A stretch of 64,000 bases of DNA from Lutraria lutraria (lineage: Eukaryota; Mollusca; Bivalvia; Venerida; Mactridae), in the NCBI GenBank assembly GCA_964023205.1, contig OZ026848.1, forward strand, positions 30,429,912 through 30,493,911, given 5' to 3'. This document shows, piece by piece, positions 47,901 to 59,049 of the stretch. Position 1 is the stretch's first letter, and the number at the start of each line of letters is the position of its first letter. The notes under the pieces are model-generated. The model saw only the letters and a list, made by a program, of their open reading frames with translations. It made no database searches and had not been told where the DNA came from. Both the position numbers and the translations under genes were made by a program.

Positions 47901-49077
47901 GCATATTCTTTATAGCAAAAAGCTAATGGGACTTTAACTGTTAATTAACATCATCTATGACGATCGATAGATGTGAACATATTTAAGACTTTTCCAGAAT
48001 TTATTTGAAATTCAATGTAATGAAAACCACGAATATTTCACTGGCAGTGGAGAGATCCGTGTGCCTCGCATGGATGCATCTGAAATGGATAATGATACAT
48101 GGAAAATTAGGTTTCAGAAAATGACGAAGTGCACAGAACCAGGTTTTACTTTAAGCATTTTAAACGGCCGCTTATTTTCAATCGGGCTTTCGTAATATCT
48201 TCAACTAGATAATAAGATCATATAGTATTACTTCGATTTCAATGGTCTCAAAAATGGTTGTAACATTAAAGTTTCTCTGTGTTTATTGTTAGGTTTAATA
48301 TGATGTTGTTCAATCGTACAAAGCATTTCATTGTAGACTTAGCTTTATTTGGTGTAAGTGTGTCGACCGAAGAGTTTCTCATTTTTCAGTTAATATTACC
48401 ATTAATACTCACCACCAGCCACTCGTTTTTTGTGAATGCTTAATTCGTTAATTACATTTTGTAGATGGATTTGTAATTCATAGTCGCAGCAGTGCGTGTC
48501 AGATCTTTACTCATTGTAGTCTTAATTTATCAACCGCATCGTTTTTTTGTCTGCTCGAATTATAAGATATTTCTAATGCTGATTATGTATACGTTTTAAC
48601 AATTGAACATAAATCTGTAATTAACTTTCAGATATCCTGATGTACGATATTTCCTCTTGCTCACGAGACTGCTAACATTGCAACCGCTTAGTAGAATGTT
48701 CATAAAGCAATTTATTATATGATCAATAAATAAACACGTTTTGATTGGGTTGAACATATATATGGTATAATATGGTATAACATAAATGTCATGTCAACTG
48801 ATGTGATGATATTTAATGGAAATTTCGGAATTTCCCGATCTTAAAATAGAACCAGGTCAATATTCATCAATCGGGGTTATTTGTGATATATTCATCTTCC
48901 TTTACGATAAATATTCATCGACATGAATCAGAATGGTATCATTGAATCATTTGTTGACTAGTGAGCCATTGAATACGGAGTGATATTCACCGTCAGAATG
49001 TTTCGCATCGGTCAAAATGGCATTCTGCCGGTAAATATCACGACATATCCAATGGTTGACTAGTCAATTACTTTAAT
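44991..49077. other. Intergenic between B-box/NHL gene and EF-hand gene A
   Basis: AT-rich with no recognisable protein. It includes a repeat copy at 47160-47470 (shared with 33118-33360) and a right-end fragment of MITE family 1 near 47895-47937. A block at about 47985-48110 (TTCACTGGCAGTGGAGAG, GGATGCATCTGAAAT) aligns with 55680-55775 downstream of EF-hand gene B, so the EF-hand duplication unit extends at least this far. Confidence 0.45.
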
Positions 49078-52000
49078 TTATACACTGAATGCACATACCA
49101 TGTGGATGAAAGCATCGAATTCAGCAGTTGTGACAACACCATCGCCTGTTGTACAAAATAAATGTCATTATTTAAACATACAAACTCTTTCAATGTTTTC
49201 AAAAGTGTCGTAAGAATTAATGAATATTAGGCAATATAATATTCTTTTTGCAATATTAACATTTTGTGTAGCATTGAGCAGGTACGTCAGAAAAATACAG
49301 TATTAGAGATTTAATACATTAAATAATCAGACGCATTATTTCTTTCCCAGTGTAAATCAGTTCAACTGAAGAAGTCTTCTAAGAGTGTATGTCTTCATTA
49401 ATGTACTGCATACCTAATACTTAAATCCCCATTAGCATTTTGGATGTTAAAGGGGCATACCCTACAACTTGGTGCATTTAGAATTAAAGAAAAATGATGA
49501 CAAATTAGAAGCTTGTAAAGAAAAAAGCCGACGAAGAAAGTTTCAGCCAAAAATTCATCCAATTAAAAATAAAATCATAAAAAATATGTATTTGTGACAC
49601 ATACATTTAGTCATGGAAATTTTTGGGTGGAAGTGATTTATTATTGATAGCTATGTTTTTTGTGGCTATTACCTAAACTAGTCATTTTATGACCCATGTT
49701 CTTCCTGCAATTATCCATTATATATTGTTTTACATATACATCTAGCACATTTTTACACTTTCACAGAATGTTTGTTAAAATGAATGTAAGTCTTATTTTA
49801 CCTAGAAAGATATCTTATCAGTGAAATTGACTTTTTCTTGCAATAAAAACATTCCAAAATTTTCTATTTTAATCACGAAGTACATATAGAAATATAGCAC
49901 AGTAATTTTTTCAATGATATTGCAAAAAATAAGGAAAAACGTCTGACGACATTTCTAAGAGACGTGGCTAAAGAAAGGCATTGTGTAAATATGTTTTAGA
50001 GCGAATAAGATATATTTCTTATATTTTACTATCATTATATCTATTGTTCTGTATTGCTAAATTTAAAAAGCTAATGGGGCTTAAACTTTTCTAACGTAGT
50101 TATATTTTTCTTTATCAAATTATATTGATACTGTATTATTTCATCTTTTTACCATGAGCTTTCATTAAAATGTTTTTTCTTGTCTTCAATCTTTGAAAAT
50201 TGGACCACTCCAATAGACTTCAATACAAAATTTAGAGGGGGGGACCTAAAAGGACAGGCATTATTTTTGGAAGATATCATGGTAAATCTTTTTCTATTAT
50301 AACCATAAACGTTTCCAAAATCGATCTGCTACATTTTGTGATAATTATGGGCATTAAGCATGTAATACAGTAACTATGTGTGGAGTTATTATGTATATGT
50401 ACATAAATTAGTTACCATTTGGGTCCAATTTTCCCATGTGGAAAAGAAGGTCTATTTCAGTCAGTTGACCAAATGGGAGGAATGTATCAAGATTATCGAA
50501 GAATTGAGCAGCATGGTGATGATTATCATGGTATGTGGCTGTCCATTTTGTCACGAAGTCATGTTTTGACACGATCTCGTCGGATGCTGGAATCGAATTT
50601 TTTATATAAGATAAAGACGTAACCCGCTTACTGATTGCAAATAGAGTTATTCAAATACATTGAAACGGAAACATAGACACATAGTATACCTGAAAATATT
50701 CTTAAACAGGAAACATATTTTGATGCTTCGCTAAATTGAATGCTGGTTTTTGTTTGTTTTATTCTACGTTTATCCAACATATTGACACAGTAAATACGGC
50801 TTTTGTCTGATAAACTTAGTACTAGTTAACGAATGTCAGGACAATATAATCATCAACCTCAAACATATGCGTAAAACACTTATTAAGGCTTGGTCACAAC
50901 CCACTGTGCGTATTTTAAGTCCGTACGTTTTTGGGCAGGCCACGGCCGCCACGTTTTTCTGAAAACGTGGGGAATGACAAGAGCAGGGAAGAAGTACGTA
51001 CATGCAGGTCACTTGCACGGTTGTGTAAGGTATACGTATGTGACCCGCACGCCACGGCTGGTGATTAGCGGTTGCGTCATCGTACGTTGCACACGTGGTG
51101 ATTAACACGTGACTACAACGTACTATCGTCGTGTGATTGCCAAGTTATCGTACGAAGGCCGTACTTGCACGTGCTGTTTACGATCCGTGTCATTTCTCAC
51201 TCGCATACATGTTGTAAGTGCGTGCAAGTACGATGAACGTGAGTACTGGGGGAAATTCGTAGCCCGACCGCAGCGAAAGTTCCTCATGCACTAAAAGCGC
51301 TACGGCGTGTCTGCGTGGTTCCAAATCCGTTCGGAGGCGGTACTCCATGTAAGGATCGCCAAGTTTGCCCACGTTTTTGCAAATAGACAACACACACTTG
51401 CAAGTACGGCGGATGGGACCGGCGCTTTATAGTAACTTATTTTATATCAATAAATATAATACACAGAAGCAATAAAATATTACTTACGAACATCTGAATC
51501 CCATTTAGCCAACAATTCGTTTTTGAATTCTTCAATAGATATTTCACCATCTGTGTTAACATCAGTGTCTACAATAACTTGATGAGCTACAGCGGCGAGG
51601 GTCGTCGGAGGGTTGCTATGAAATAGTAATTAATAAGTCTTTGTGTTAAAGACAATTAACAGCTCCTACATAAGTGACCCCCTCCAAAAAGCCACATGAG
51701 GTCAAACTGTTTTTTTTGCCATTCTCAGTCTAATCGTAATTGGTCAAGGTCAGCTCATCTTTTAACCACTACTCTAAATTTCCGCGTAGGCTACATGTCA
51801 CTTCTATATAATTTATCTTGAGCGTGACTACATTTTACACGGGTGTCGTTTGTTTAATAAACAATGGAGGATATGAAATGTACATTACCAAGCAACGAAT
51901 CCGACAATACACAGCAACACTATTACGCACACGGTTGTACCTAAAAATGAAATGTTGTTGATTTTCGAAAATAAATAGGTTGACCAAAGTCAGGATATTC

Positions 52001-53623
52001 CGACGTCTGACGAATTCGGGCTTTCGGAAGCCCATCCCTGCACACACATGCACAAACACCCTCACACCCAAATTCCGCTATTATATAAATTATCAATCAT
52101 TTCTCTTTACTTCAAAACAGCTGGGTTAATAAGTTTTATTCAGTGCCTTTACATATTACCATTGTACATAATTCAACTCAGTATTTTGAAAGTCCGTTCA
52201 GTTAATTGAAATTTTGTTCTAAATTTTGCATTCGGTCAAAAAGTATGCAATTAGAATTGGTATTACGAGCCGTGCCAATAGTTTAGTATATATTCAATGA
52301 CATTCTAAATTCATTCCAAGTTGCCATTTCATTTTTTTCCCATTTCATCTATTGCTTCTTATTCATTTCATCCCATTTATTTCATTTTATATATTTTATA
52401 GGTTTCATCTCATTTATTTCATTTTATATATTTTTATATATTTTATAGGTTTCATCTCATTTTATATATCTAATTGTATTTACATGTATCTCATTTCATT
52501 TATTTCATTTTATTCATTTCATCTTATTTCATTTTATTTATGAGCAACTGACATACTTCAGCTAGTGAAATATCTGCCCTTGGGGGCATGTCATGAACAT
52601 AATATTTTACTGCTTCGTATTAAAGTCCCATTATCATATAAATGTATCGGTCATATTAGTTTCTGTTTGTTCTATAACAGAGGAATAGGAATTCGGGGAA
52701 TTCCTCCCGTGCGTACTTAATCATACACTTTTTTAGCAAGAAAAAATGTTTCCAAAACCACTATCGTATTTTTTTCAATATCATTGAAATAAATACTATT
52801 TATAGAACAGCTGTAATTTCCCACAGTCTCATTATACACACGGCATGAAGTGACGTCACGCGCTCTATATATTTCAAGTTTACAAAAGCAAAATTCACAG
52901 TGAAATGAGTGTTTTTAGAAGAAAAAGGACTTGTTTCGTCGGTAATAATTGTCCTGGGATAATATCAGCAATTGTTTGTTTTTTGCATATATTTTTTATA
53001 GCAAAAAGCTAATGGGACATTAAACTGTCAAAAATATCGTATCTTCCTCAGTGATGTCAATGACTGTGTACATAAACTGTTCATGGGTATTATTTTAAGA
53101 CTTTGCTTTGACTGGTAAAGAATGGATCAAATACAGTGTATAATTTTGGTCATCCTAATATAATGTCCACTACTAGATTTAAAAACAAAGTAAATTGCAA
53201 CCGTCTTTTTAATTATTAAATAAGTAAACGTTGGTTTAATAATCAATTTCGCAGACAAATTATATAAACTTCCCTGTCAATTTAAGGAATAAGGCGTAAA
53301 ATAATATAATTCTACTACCCTTGGGTAATTCAAGCAAAACTATATTCAATTCAATTCTACAATAATTTTCTTCGGCAGTTATCACTGAATCTAGCCATGA
53401 ATTTGGACTATAAAGCCATTATATTACGAACTACAGAATAGTAGTTGCCGGTTAACATGAACAGTTTTATGTGAATCATGTTTTTTTTATATTACTGCAT
53501 TATTATTAAAAGTTATTTCGATTAAATTAAAAAAACACGAACAATAATTGTCAGCTAATATTTGTAAAAAATATTCTACAATACAGACGCGTCTTGATTA
53601 ATGTAAGAATGCTACTTACTCAT
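49078..53623 (-). CDS. Secreted two-EF-hand protein, gene A (5 exons)
   Basis: Exons in transcript order: 53620-53623 (ATG plus one base), 51889-51940, 51488-51615, 50416-50586, 49078-49145. All junctions are GT/AG and in phase; 423 nt, 140 residues. MSTTVCVIVLLCIVGFVAC is a signal peptide split by an intron after the start codon. EF-hand 1 loop is residues 37-48 (DVNTDGEISIEE); EF-hand 2 loop is 116-127 (DPNGDGVVTTAE), both with canonical calcium ligands. Between them lies a conserved linker with TYHDNHHHAAQFFDN and FGQLTEIDLLFHMG. Likely a small secreted calcium-binding protein, possibly from shell matrix or haemolymph; I do not recognise the exact family. Its paralog is gene B (56473-58305). 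The tiny first coding exon is supported by phase and by the promoter match with gene B. Confidence 0.85.
49447..49778. mobile_element. TTAA MITE, family 2, one terminus missing
   Basis: Starts TTAAAGGGGCATACCCTACA and runs as the reverse complement of the 37631-37995 element to ...CACAGAATGTTTGT, then stops at a TTAA without the last 22 bp of the right inverted repeat. It lies in intron 4 of EF-hand gene A. The same intronic context without the element is preserved near 55930-55970 by gene B. Confidence 0.8.
50110..50375 (+). repeat. Dispersed repeat shared with 29780-30065
   Basis: CTTCAATCTTTGAAAATTGG, AGACTTCAATAC, AACGTTTCCAAAATCG and GGGCATTAAGCATG occur in the same order as in the lectin-intron copy. 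It is preceded at 50065-50084 by a right-end scrap of MITE family 1 (AAAAAGCTAATGGGGCTTAA). Confidence 0.6.
50885..51425. mobile_element. CpG-rich island in EF-hand gene A intron 3, probable young insertion
   Basis: About 540 bp of GC- and CpG-rich DNA in an otherwise AT-rich, CpG-poor neighbourhood, starting near AAGGCTTGGTCACAACCC and ending near GGGACCGGCGCTTTATAG. It is dense in ACGT/CGTACG-type motifs (GTACGTACATGC, CATCGTACGTTGC, TTATCGTACGAAGG). Short open frames on both strands show no domain. Strong CpG retention suggests recent arrival of a transposon-like segment; terminal repeats were not clearly seen. A regulatory CpG island is the alternative, but its position 3' of the start argues against a promoter. 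Confidence 0.4.
52325..52545. repeat. TTTCATTTTAT-type low-complexity repeat
   Basis: Degenerate tandem array of TTTCATTTTAT/TTTCATCTCAT units with TATATATTTTATAGG interruptions in intron 1 of EF-hand gene A. Any open frame here is composition-driven. Confidence 0.8.
52620..53023. mobile_element. TTAA-flanked MITE, family 1, copy 2
   Basis: Ends TTAA-AGTCCCATTATC and AAAAAGCTAATGGGACA-TTAA. Aligns along its length with 10555-10945, including TTCTGTTTGTTCTATAACAG, GACGTCACGCGCTCTA and AGTGAAATGAGTGTTTT. Located in intron 1 of EF-hand gene A. Confidence 0.75.
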
Positions 53624-53665
53624 TGTCAGTTGGTTCCACGAATGCAGCAGTGATTGTGTCTGCAG

Positions 53666-53673
53666 TTTATATA
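53666..53673 (-). promoter_or_regulatory. TATA box of EF-hand gene A
   Basis: Minus-strand TATATAAA about 43 bp upstream of the start codon at 53623. Its context, TGGTCATGC...GTTATATAAAC, aligns with TGGTCATTTG...TGTATATAAAC upstream of gene B, and a TGGCAC block further upstream is also shared. Confidence 0.75.
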
Positions 53674-53699
53674 ACACGGCAAAGCATGACCATTGACCC

Positions 53700-56472
53700 C
53701 TATTCCGATAACATTTTGAATAAGTGCCAATTTATGGCAAGATTCACTTAAATTTGTTCAAAATCGTGATTTAATTTTTTTTAAGTTCTTAATTATAATC
53801 AAATAAGTTTACTGGGTTAAAATTTAGTTTAACAGATTGCAGATGGCATATTTAAAATGTTGTTGTTTACAAACGTTTTATTCGGTACTCTTGGTTTTCA
53901 TACTGTGTTTTTTGTGTAAGAATAGGAGGTGCACGTTATTTAAAATGCATGCTCCTTCAAGTTAAGTTTAGACTGAACCGTAAAAACTCATGAAACATGA
54001 ACGTTTGATTTGAAATAGTATTTTCATTAAAAAGCATTTTTGATATCATGTATTTAACTACATTGTATTTAGTTTTCAAGAAATACTAACATTAACTTAA
54101 GTTGTAAACACAGAGCAAAAAGTTCAAAACATACGAATATACTTACTAACTTTGCAAATACATGTAGATTTATGTCGATAACTTTGTACATTATAATTAT
54201 GATGTATCAAGTCATAATATAATGCAGAATATCACATACAACTACGACCTTCAGGTATACATTGAAATAAACGTGTGAACTATTCAGAATGGTGTTCATT
54301 TTTGTCATAGTTTTATTTCATTAAAGTACAAAATGTTCGACAGTTGCAGCAGAGGGTCAATGAATAGTTTGGTAAAAAGATGATTTTCATTTTTGCTTCA
54401 ATTCTAAAACTTATTTTCACCGTGTGTCTTTGTAGGCCATTGTTATTTTACAGACTTACCGTTGAAATATGTTATGTGTAGGTCTTGGACGAACGAATCA
54501 TCATTCAATCCATATCCTGATTGCCTTATCTACTTTAAAGATTCACGCATACATGTAAAGAAACGGCACAGATCCATCTGAGAGATACATTTTCTTCTTT
54601 CCAATGAAGATGGTAATATTTGTTATTTACGTAAGAAACAAAATCAATGCTTCCATTTCCACCTCTTCTCTACGTCTTTGGAATCATAATAATTTATGGA
54701 AATACTAGGGAACTGTTTAGTAGCATCGACGAAGACTCAGACCGATTTCGCAAGATGCTGGAGATTTACAAGCTGTGCATATTGCGAGTTTCAATGAATG
54801 ATGTACCGTTCGGTTTCACATCACCACTATTTGTGTGCGCACATTTCATCTCCTTTAGAAGGCCCACCCAGTTAGCTCAGCGGTTAGAGCGTTGTACTAC
54901 TGATCAAGAGGTAGTGAGTGCGAACTCCGGGCGAGGCTCGCACTGTCCGTGACAAATGTGACTGGAGATATTACATCCTATGTTAATTTGTCCCCCACCT
55001 AAGAATTATGTTGGATAGCTTGGCAGGAGATTGTGGACAGAATGTGATTAGAACTGGTTATGGCCTAATGAAAGAAGATGGTTAGGATAACTGCCTGCCA
55101 CGGTATAATTGAAATAATGTTTAAAATGACGTTAAATCCAATGAAAGAAACAAATCTCCTTTAGAGTATACAGTCATGTAGATATATATTTAGTCATGTG
55201 TAGAATTATTAACGTTGCCTATCGGGTTATGCAAGAAAGGATCAAGAATTCTTTAATTTAATATATTTTTGAGAAACGCGTACAATAAAAGACGAAGGCT
55301 TTTATTTATTATAATGTCGGTTCCTCCCGAATTCCTTCTCTTTTTTCCGGGCGCCTGGTTTGGATGGTCCTGTGGTCAATATGTAAGTTTAAACATTATT
55401 CTTACAATGCAAACGATGCTTGATAAAATTTTATCGACGATTGTCGATATGAACTGTTCATTTCTACTTAAATCAAACAATACAATAGCAATGTGCGAGT
55501 ATTCCAAATGCATACATAATTTGTATTATTGCTACTCTAGAAGACAGGATTGAGCAATACAGGACTTGTCAAAGTCACAATAATTTTCTTAATCACTGGA
55601 AACTTGAAGAAAAGTCGATATGGCTTTCAGTTGTATGAACAACATTCGTATGACCGACAAAAAACACAAGTCACTTTTTTGTATAATTTATTTCAAAATT
55701 CAACAGTGAAAACAACCGAAATGTCACTAGCAGTGGAAATGTCCATGTGCTGCGCATGGGTGCATCTGAAATAAACTTTGGCATAAGAACAACGCGGTTC
55801 ATGAGTATGGCGTTATACATCAATTGATAAGCTTTTAAAAGATGTTAGTTGAACAAAATATAATGTTATATTACGTGGGTAGGTCAAATTACGAATTGAA
55901 ATTTGATAAGATAAGTCGTATTATTAGCTTTTTGGATGCTTAAGTTAAAGTAGTTCTTTTTTTACCTAGAAAGATGTCTTATCAGTGAAACTGACTTGCA
56001 ATAAAATCTTTCCGGAATTTCCTTTTTTAACCACAAGGTACATATAGAAATGTAACACAGTATTTTTTCAGTGATATTGCAAAATGGGGAGCGCAATTTC
56101 ATTGCTAGTGGCCATTGTGTGTACCCCACCTTTGTGTTATGAAAATTTGTAATATCATTTATGTTATATGTTTAATGAAAATTAAACAATTTGCTTTGTT
56201 ACACTGTATGTACATGTATTGAATATTTCAAAATTTATCCGTCATTTAGTAAATAAATGACATTTTCACATATAGCAGTGTTGTACCTTTTTTCCAATAA
56301 GCACAAATGAACTCACATCCTAATGATTTGTGTTTTTAGCGTAATGAAAATAATGTTGATATAGTGGAGTGGAAGGGAAGAGTCAAATAAGAAAAATCAT
56401 CTGATAACATTTTTACGAGATGTGGCTAAACTGGGCTTTTAAAGGCTTATTTCATTAAATACCGGAAGGTCT
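53700..56472. other. Spacer between EF-hand genes A and B
   Basis: No confident gene. A frame at 55317-55385 (MSVPPEFLLFFPGAWFGW) ends at a good GTAAGT donor and could be an orphan exon, but has no partner. Bases 55680-55775 and 55965-56440 are homologous to 47985-48110 and 49797-49990 and record the duplication that made genes A and B. Confidence 0.45.
54865..55150 (+). repeat. tRNA-derived SINE with long body
   Basis: The head reads CAGTTAGCTCAGCGGTTAGAG (A box) and GTGCGAACTCCG (degenerate B box). The body includes GAATGTGATTAGAACTGG and GGTTAGGATAACTGCC, and the end ATGACGTTAAATCCAATGAAAG. The tail is shared with 16610-16680. Confidence 0.65.
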
Positions 56473-58305
56473 TTAACCGATGTGGCAACTGTTTACAATC
56501 TGACATGTACGTACCTGTTTGATGAACGCACCAAATTCAGCGGTTGTGATCACTGAATCACCTGATAAGTACAACAATCATATACATTTAGTCAAGAACT
56601 TCTTAAAATAACACCAATGTGAAAATGTTTGGATAGCATATTAAAAAGGGATATGCTGTTACGATAATTTCTTCTTGGAGTGTGCGTTTTTTGTGAGCAG
56701 TAAATGACCTCTGAATTATTCTCATTATATTTCAAAGACATACCCGTAAACTGATCATCTATTTAAAGGCATACGTTATATTCGACGATTTTTTCTAAGC
56801 AACATTATCTATACTTGCAAATATGTTTTTAATCAGTCTTTACGACCTAAAGTATTAGAAAAGGTCTGGATTTTATTTAGTAAATTTAATTTATAGCTTG
56901 TTCAGTAGTTCCGTGTGTTTACATGTAGCGAATGACATTTGCACTGGTTTTGTATACTAGTTTCGTTTGTAAAAGATATTGATTTTATGAGAAATATTAA
57001 TTTGCTTACCATTTGGATCCAGACTTCCCATGTGGAAAAGAAGATCGACTTCAGACAGTTGACCAAAGGGGAAGAATGTATCAAGATTATCAAAGAATAG
57101 CGCAGCATGATGGTGATTATCGTGGTAAGTGGCTGTCCATTTATTCACGAAGTCATTTTTTGACACGACCTCATCTGTGGCTATAATCAGAGATATAAAT
57201 ACTTTACAGATTTAGATTTCAAATAAAATTCATTTCTTATACATTAACATGTCGTTGGTCACTTTAAAGATTTATTCTGTTATTGACAGAAGTAATGGCA
57301 TCGGTAATTTATATGTCGTAAATTACTCACGAACATCTGAGTCCCATTTAGCCAATAATTCATTTTTGAATTCGTCAACAGTAATAACACCATCTCTGTC
57401 AACATCAGTGTCGGCTATAACTAACTGAACAACTTCATCCAAAGTGTTCGGAGCGACGCTGAAACAAGAAATTAATAATGGTTCGTGTAAATAATTAATT
57501 AGCCGCGGCCGTGGTCCAGTGGTTAGTGCGATTGGTTTGTAACCTGGGTTCGATTCCCGATCGCGGCAGGTCATACCCTTCCGTGAAAATCGGACAACAA
57601 CCTCGATTTTCCTCCACGTGTTGAGAAGTAGCTGGTTTCTAGTGGAAATATCTATTAGTGCTGGTTCAAATACCGTTCAGGAAATCTTGTTAGGTGAATC
57701 GGCCGCCGTATATTAATTAAAAATTGTTGAAAAACGACGTGGAACTCAAAAAAATATGTGTTAAAAATTTAATCCAAAATGGATCAATATAACTATTACT
57801 TCGAGTATCCTATATTTGAATATTGTTAAGAAATGGATTCCTAGACAAAATCACATACACAGTCATAATCCCACCCTTCGCTATCCCCAACCGAAAACTC
57901 CTCCAATGCAAGGGACCATTCAAAAATGAAGGCCGAAACATCATCTCCCTGATGGTACCCACGATAGTGTACCGCATTGGAACGGTCGGTAACAAAGCGT
58001 CAGTTGGGTTTAAACTAGTTTTGTGGCCCTCAACCGAAGGAAAGAATTCATAAATAGATTATAGACGGATAAAAATATGAAAAATAATGCAATCAACAGC
58101 AAACATAAGTAACAAGCTGATTGCTCTTGTCCTTTAAACAAATCACTAAACCAACACAAATATACGAAAATCAAAATATATGACGTCACGTTTGTAGTTA
58201 TGGTGTCATATTGGGCAAGTATAAGCTAGAACAAACGGATAAAGCTAACTTACCACGCAGCAAATCCAACAAAACACATAAACAATATAACTTTCATGGT
58301 GTCAA
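56473..58305 (-). CDS. Secreted two-EF-hand protein, gene B (paralog of A)
   Basis: Coding exons: 58254-58305 (ATG at 58295-58297), 57331-57458, 57010-57180, 56473-56561; 432 nt, 143 residues. A noncoding first exon ends at 58945 (CATCAG followed by GTAAGT). MKVILFMCFVGFAAC is the signal peptide. EF-hand loops are 33-44 (DVDRDGVITVDE) and 112-123 (DPNGDSVITTAE; position 6 Gly is Ser). The middle exons have exactly the same lengths (128 and 171 nt) and phases as gene A and share KNELLAKWDSDVP, TATYHDNHHHAA and FFDNLDTF. The C-terminus is longer than in A (QVRTCQIVNSCHIG). Unlike A, the start codon lies in the signal-peptide exon rather than in the first exon. The last exon occupies a different place relative to shared noncoding sequence. 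Calcium binding is expected; specific role unknown. Confidence 0.85.
57500..57735 (+). repeat. tRNA-derived SINE in EF-hand gene B intron
   Basis: The head GCCGTGGTCCAGTGGTTAGTG, then GGTTCGATTCCCGATCGCGGC, is a shortened tRNA with good A and B boxes and a matching acceptor. The body matches 36165-36350. It lies directly 5' (in transcript terms) of the exon at 57331-57458, about 40 bp from its acceptor. Confidence 0.7.
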
Positions 58306-58990
58306 CTAAAAATAAAAAGGTACATTTATTTATAAAAGTTTTGAACAATGTTTGTTTTTGTCACCCTGTTTCTGATTGTATCAAACGCCAACATCCACAA
58401 GGTGCCGAACAAAATGTCACTCTTACGACCGTGTTATTAACAATTCGATCGGAAACTAGAAAAAATAGTTTCTGATGCAAACAAAGCTATTCGCATCCAA
58501 ATCACTGTTTTGAATTAACATGATATTCCTTTTTAGAACAAGAAACAAACAGCGTCTTTTTATAGAACTGATGTTGCTTAATGATCATTTGGTTGAGAAG
58601 ATAACAATGGCAGGATATTTGGTAACTCAAACAAAAATGATCATTTGATTATTAAATAGATGGAATTATCGTATTAATTACGTTAAAAATAATATAAAAT
58701 GCCCAATAACTTTCTACAATATAGTTGGGTTTCTTTTGTTTAAGCCTTCGGTGCAAAGGATGTATCATTTAATTAATTAATAATTATCTTGAATTTCTAA
58801 TCATAAATTCATTAAATTACACACCTATATAGTATAACGGTATGATTTATGCTGTATTCAAAATAAACATCATTATTCGTCTATTTTTGTAGACTTGGCA
58901 TTACATAAAACAAATATAAGTAGAAATTAGTGAATGGAACTTACCTGATGTTTGCCAAAATTTCAATATTGGAATCTTTTTTGCCGGTTG

Positions 58991-58998
58991 TTTATATA
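58991..58998 (-). promoter_or_regulatory. TATA box of EF-hand gene B
   Basis: Minus-strand TATATAAA upstream of the noncoding exon that ends at 58945, giving a predicted start near 58965. Aligned with the gene A TATA context, including the preceding TGGTCAT block. Confidence 0.75.
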
Positions 58999-59049
58999 CA
59001 ACAGAAGCAAATGACCACTGATAGTGGGTCAGAAATGTGCCAGTTTATG

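Noticed and set aside
50378..50622. Plus-strand open frames here and at 57001-57175
   Set aside because: They are antisense to the conserved 171-nt EF-hand exons, which carry the real coding signal on the minus strand.
55269..55553. 94-codon frame including MSVPPEFLLFFPGAWFGW
   Set aside because: An exon-like donor follows but there is no partner exon, no homolog that I recognise and the rest of the frame is low quality.
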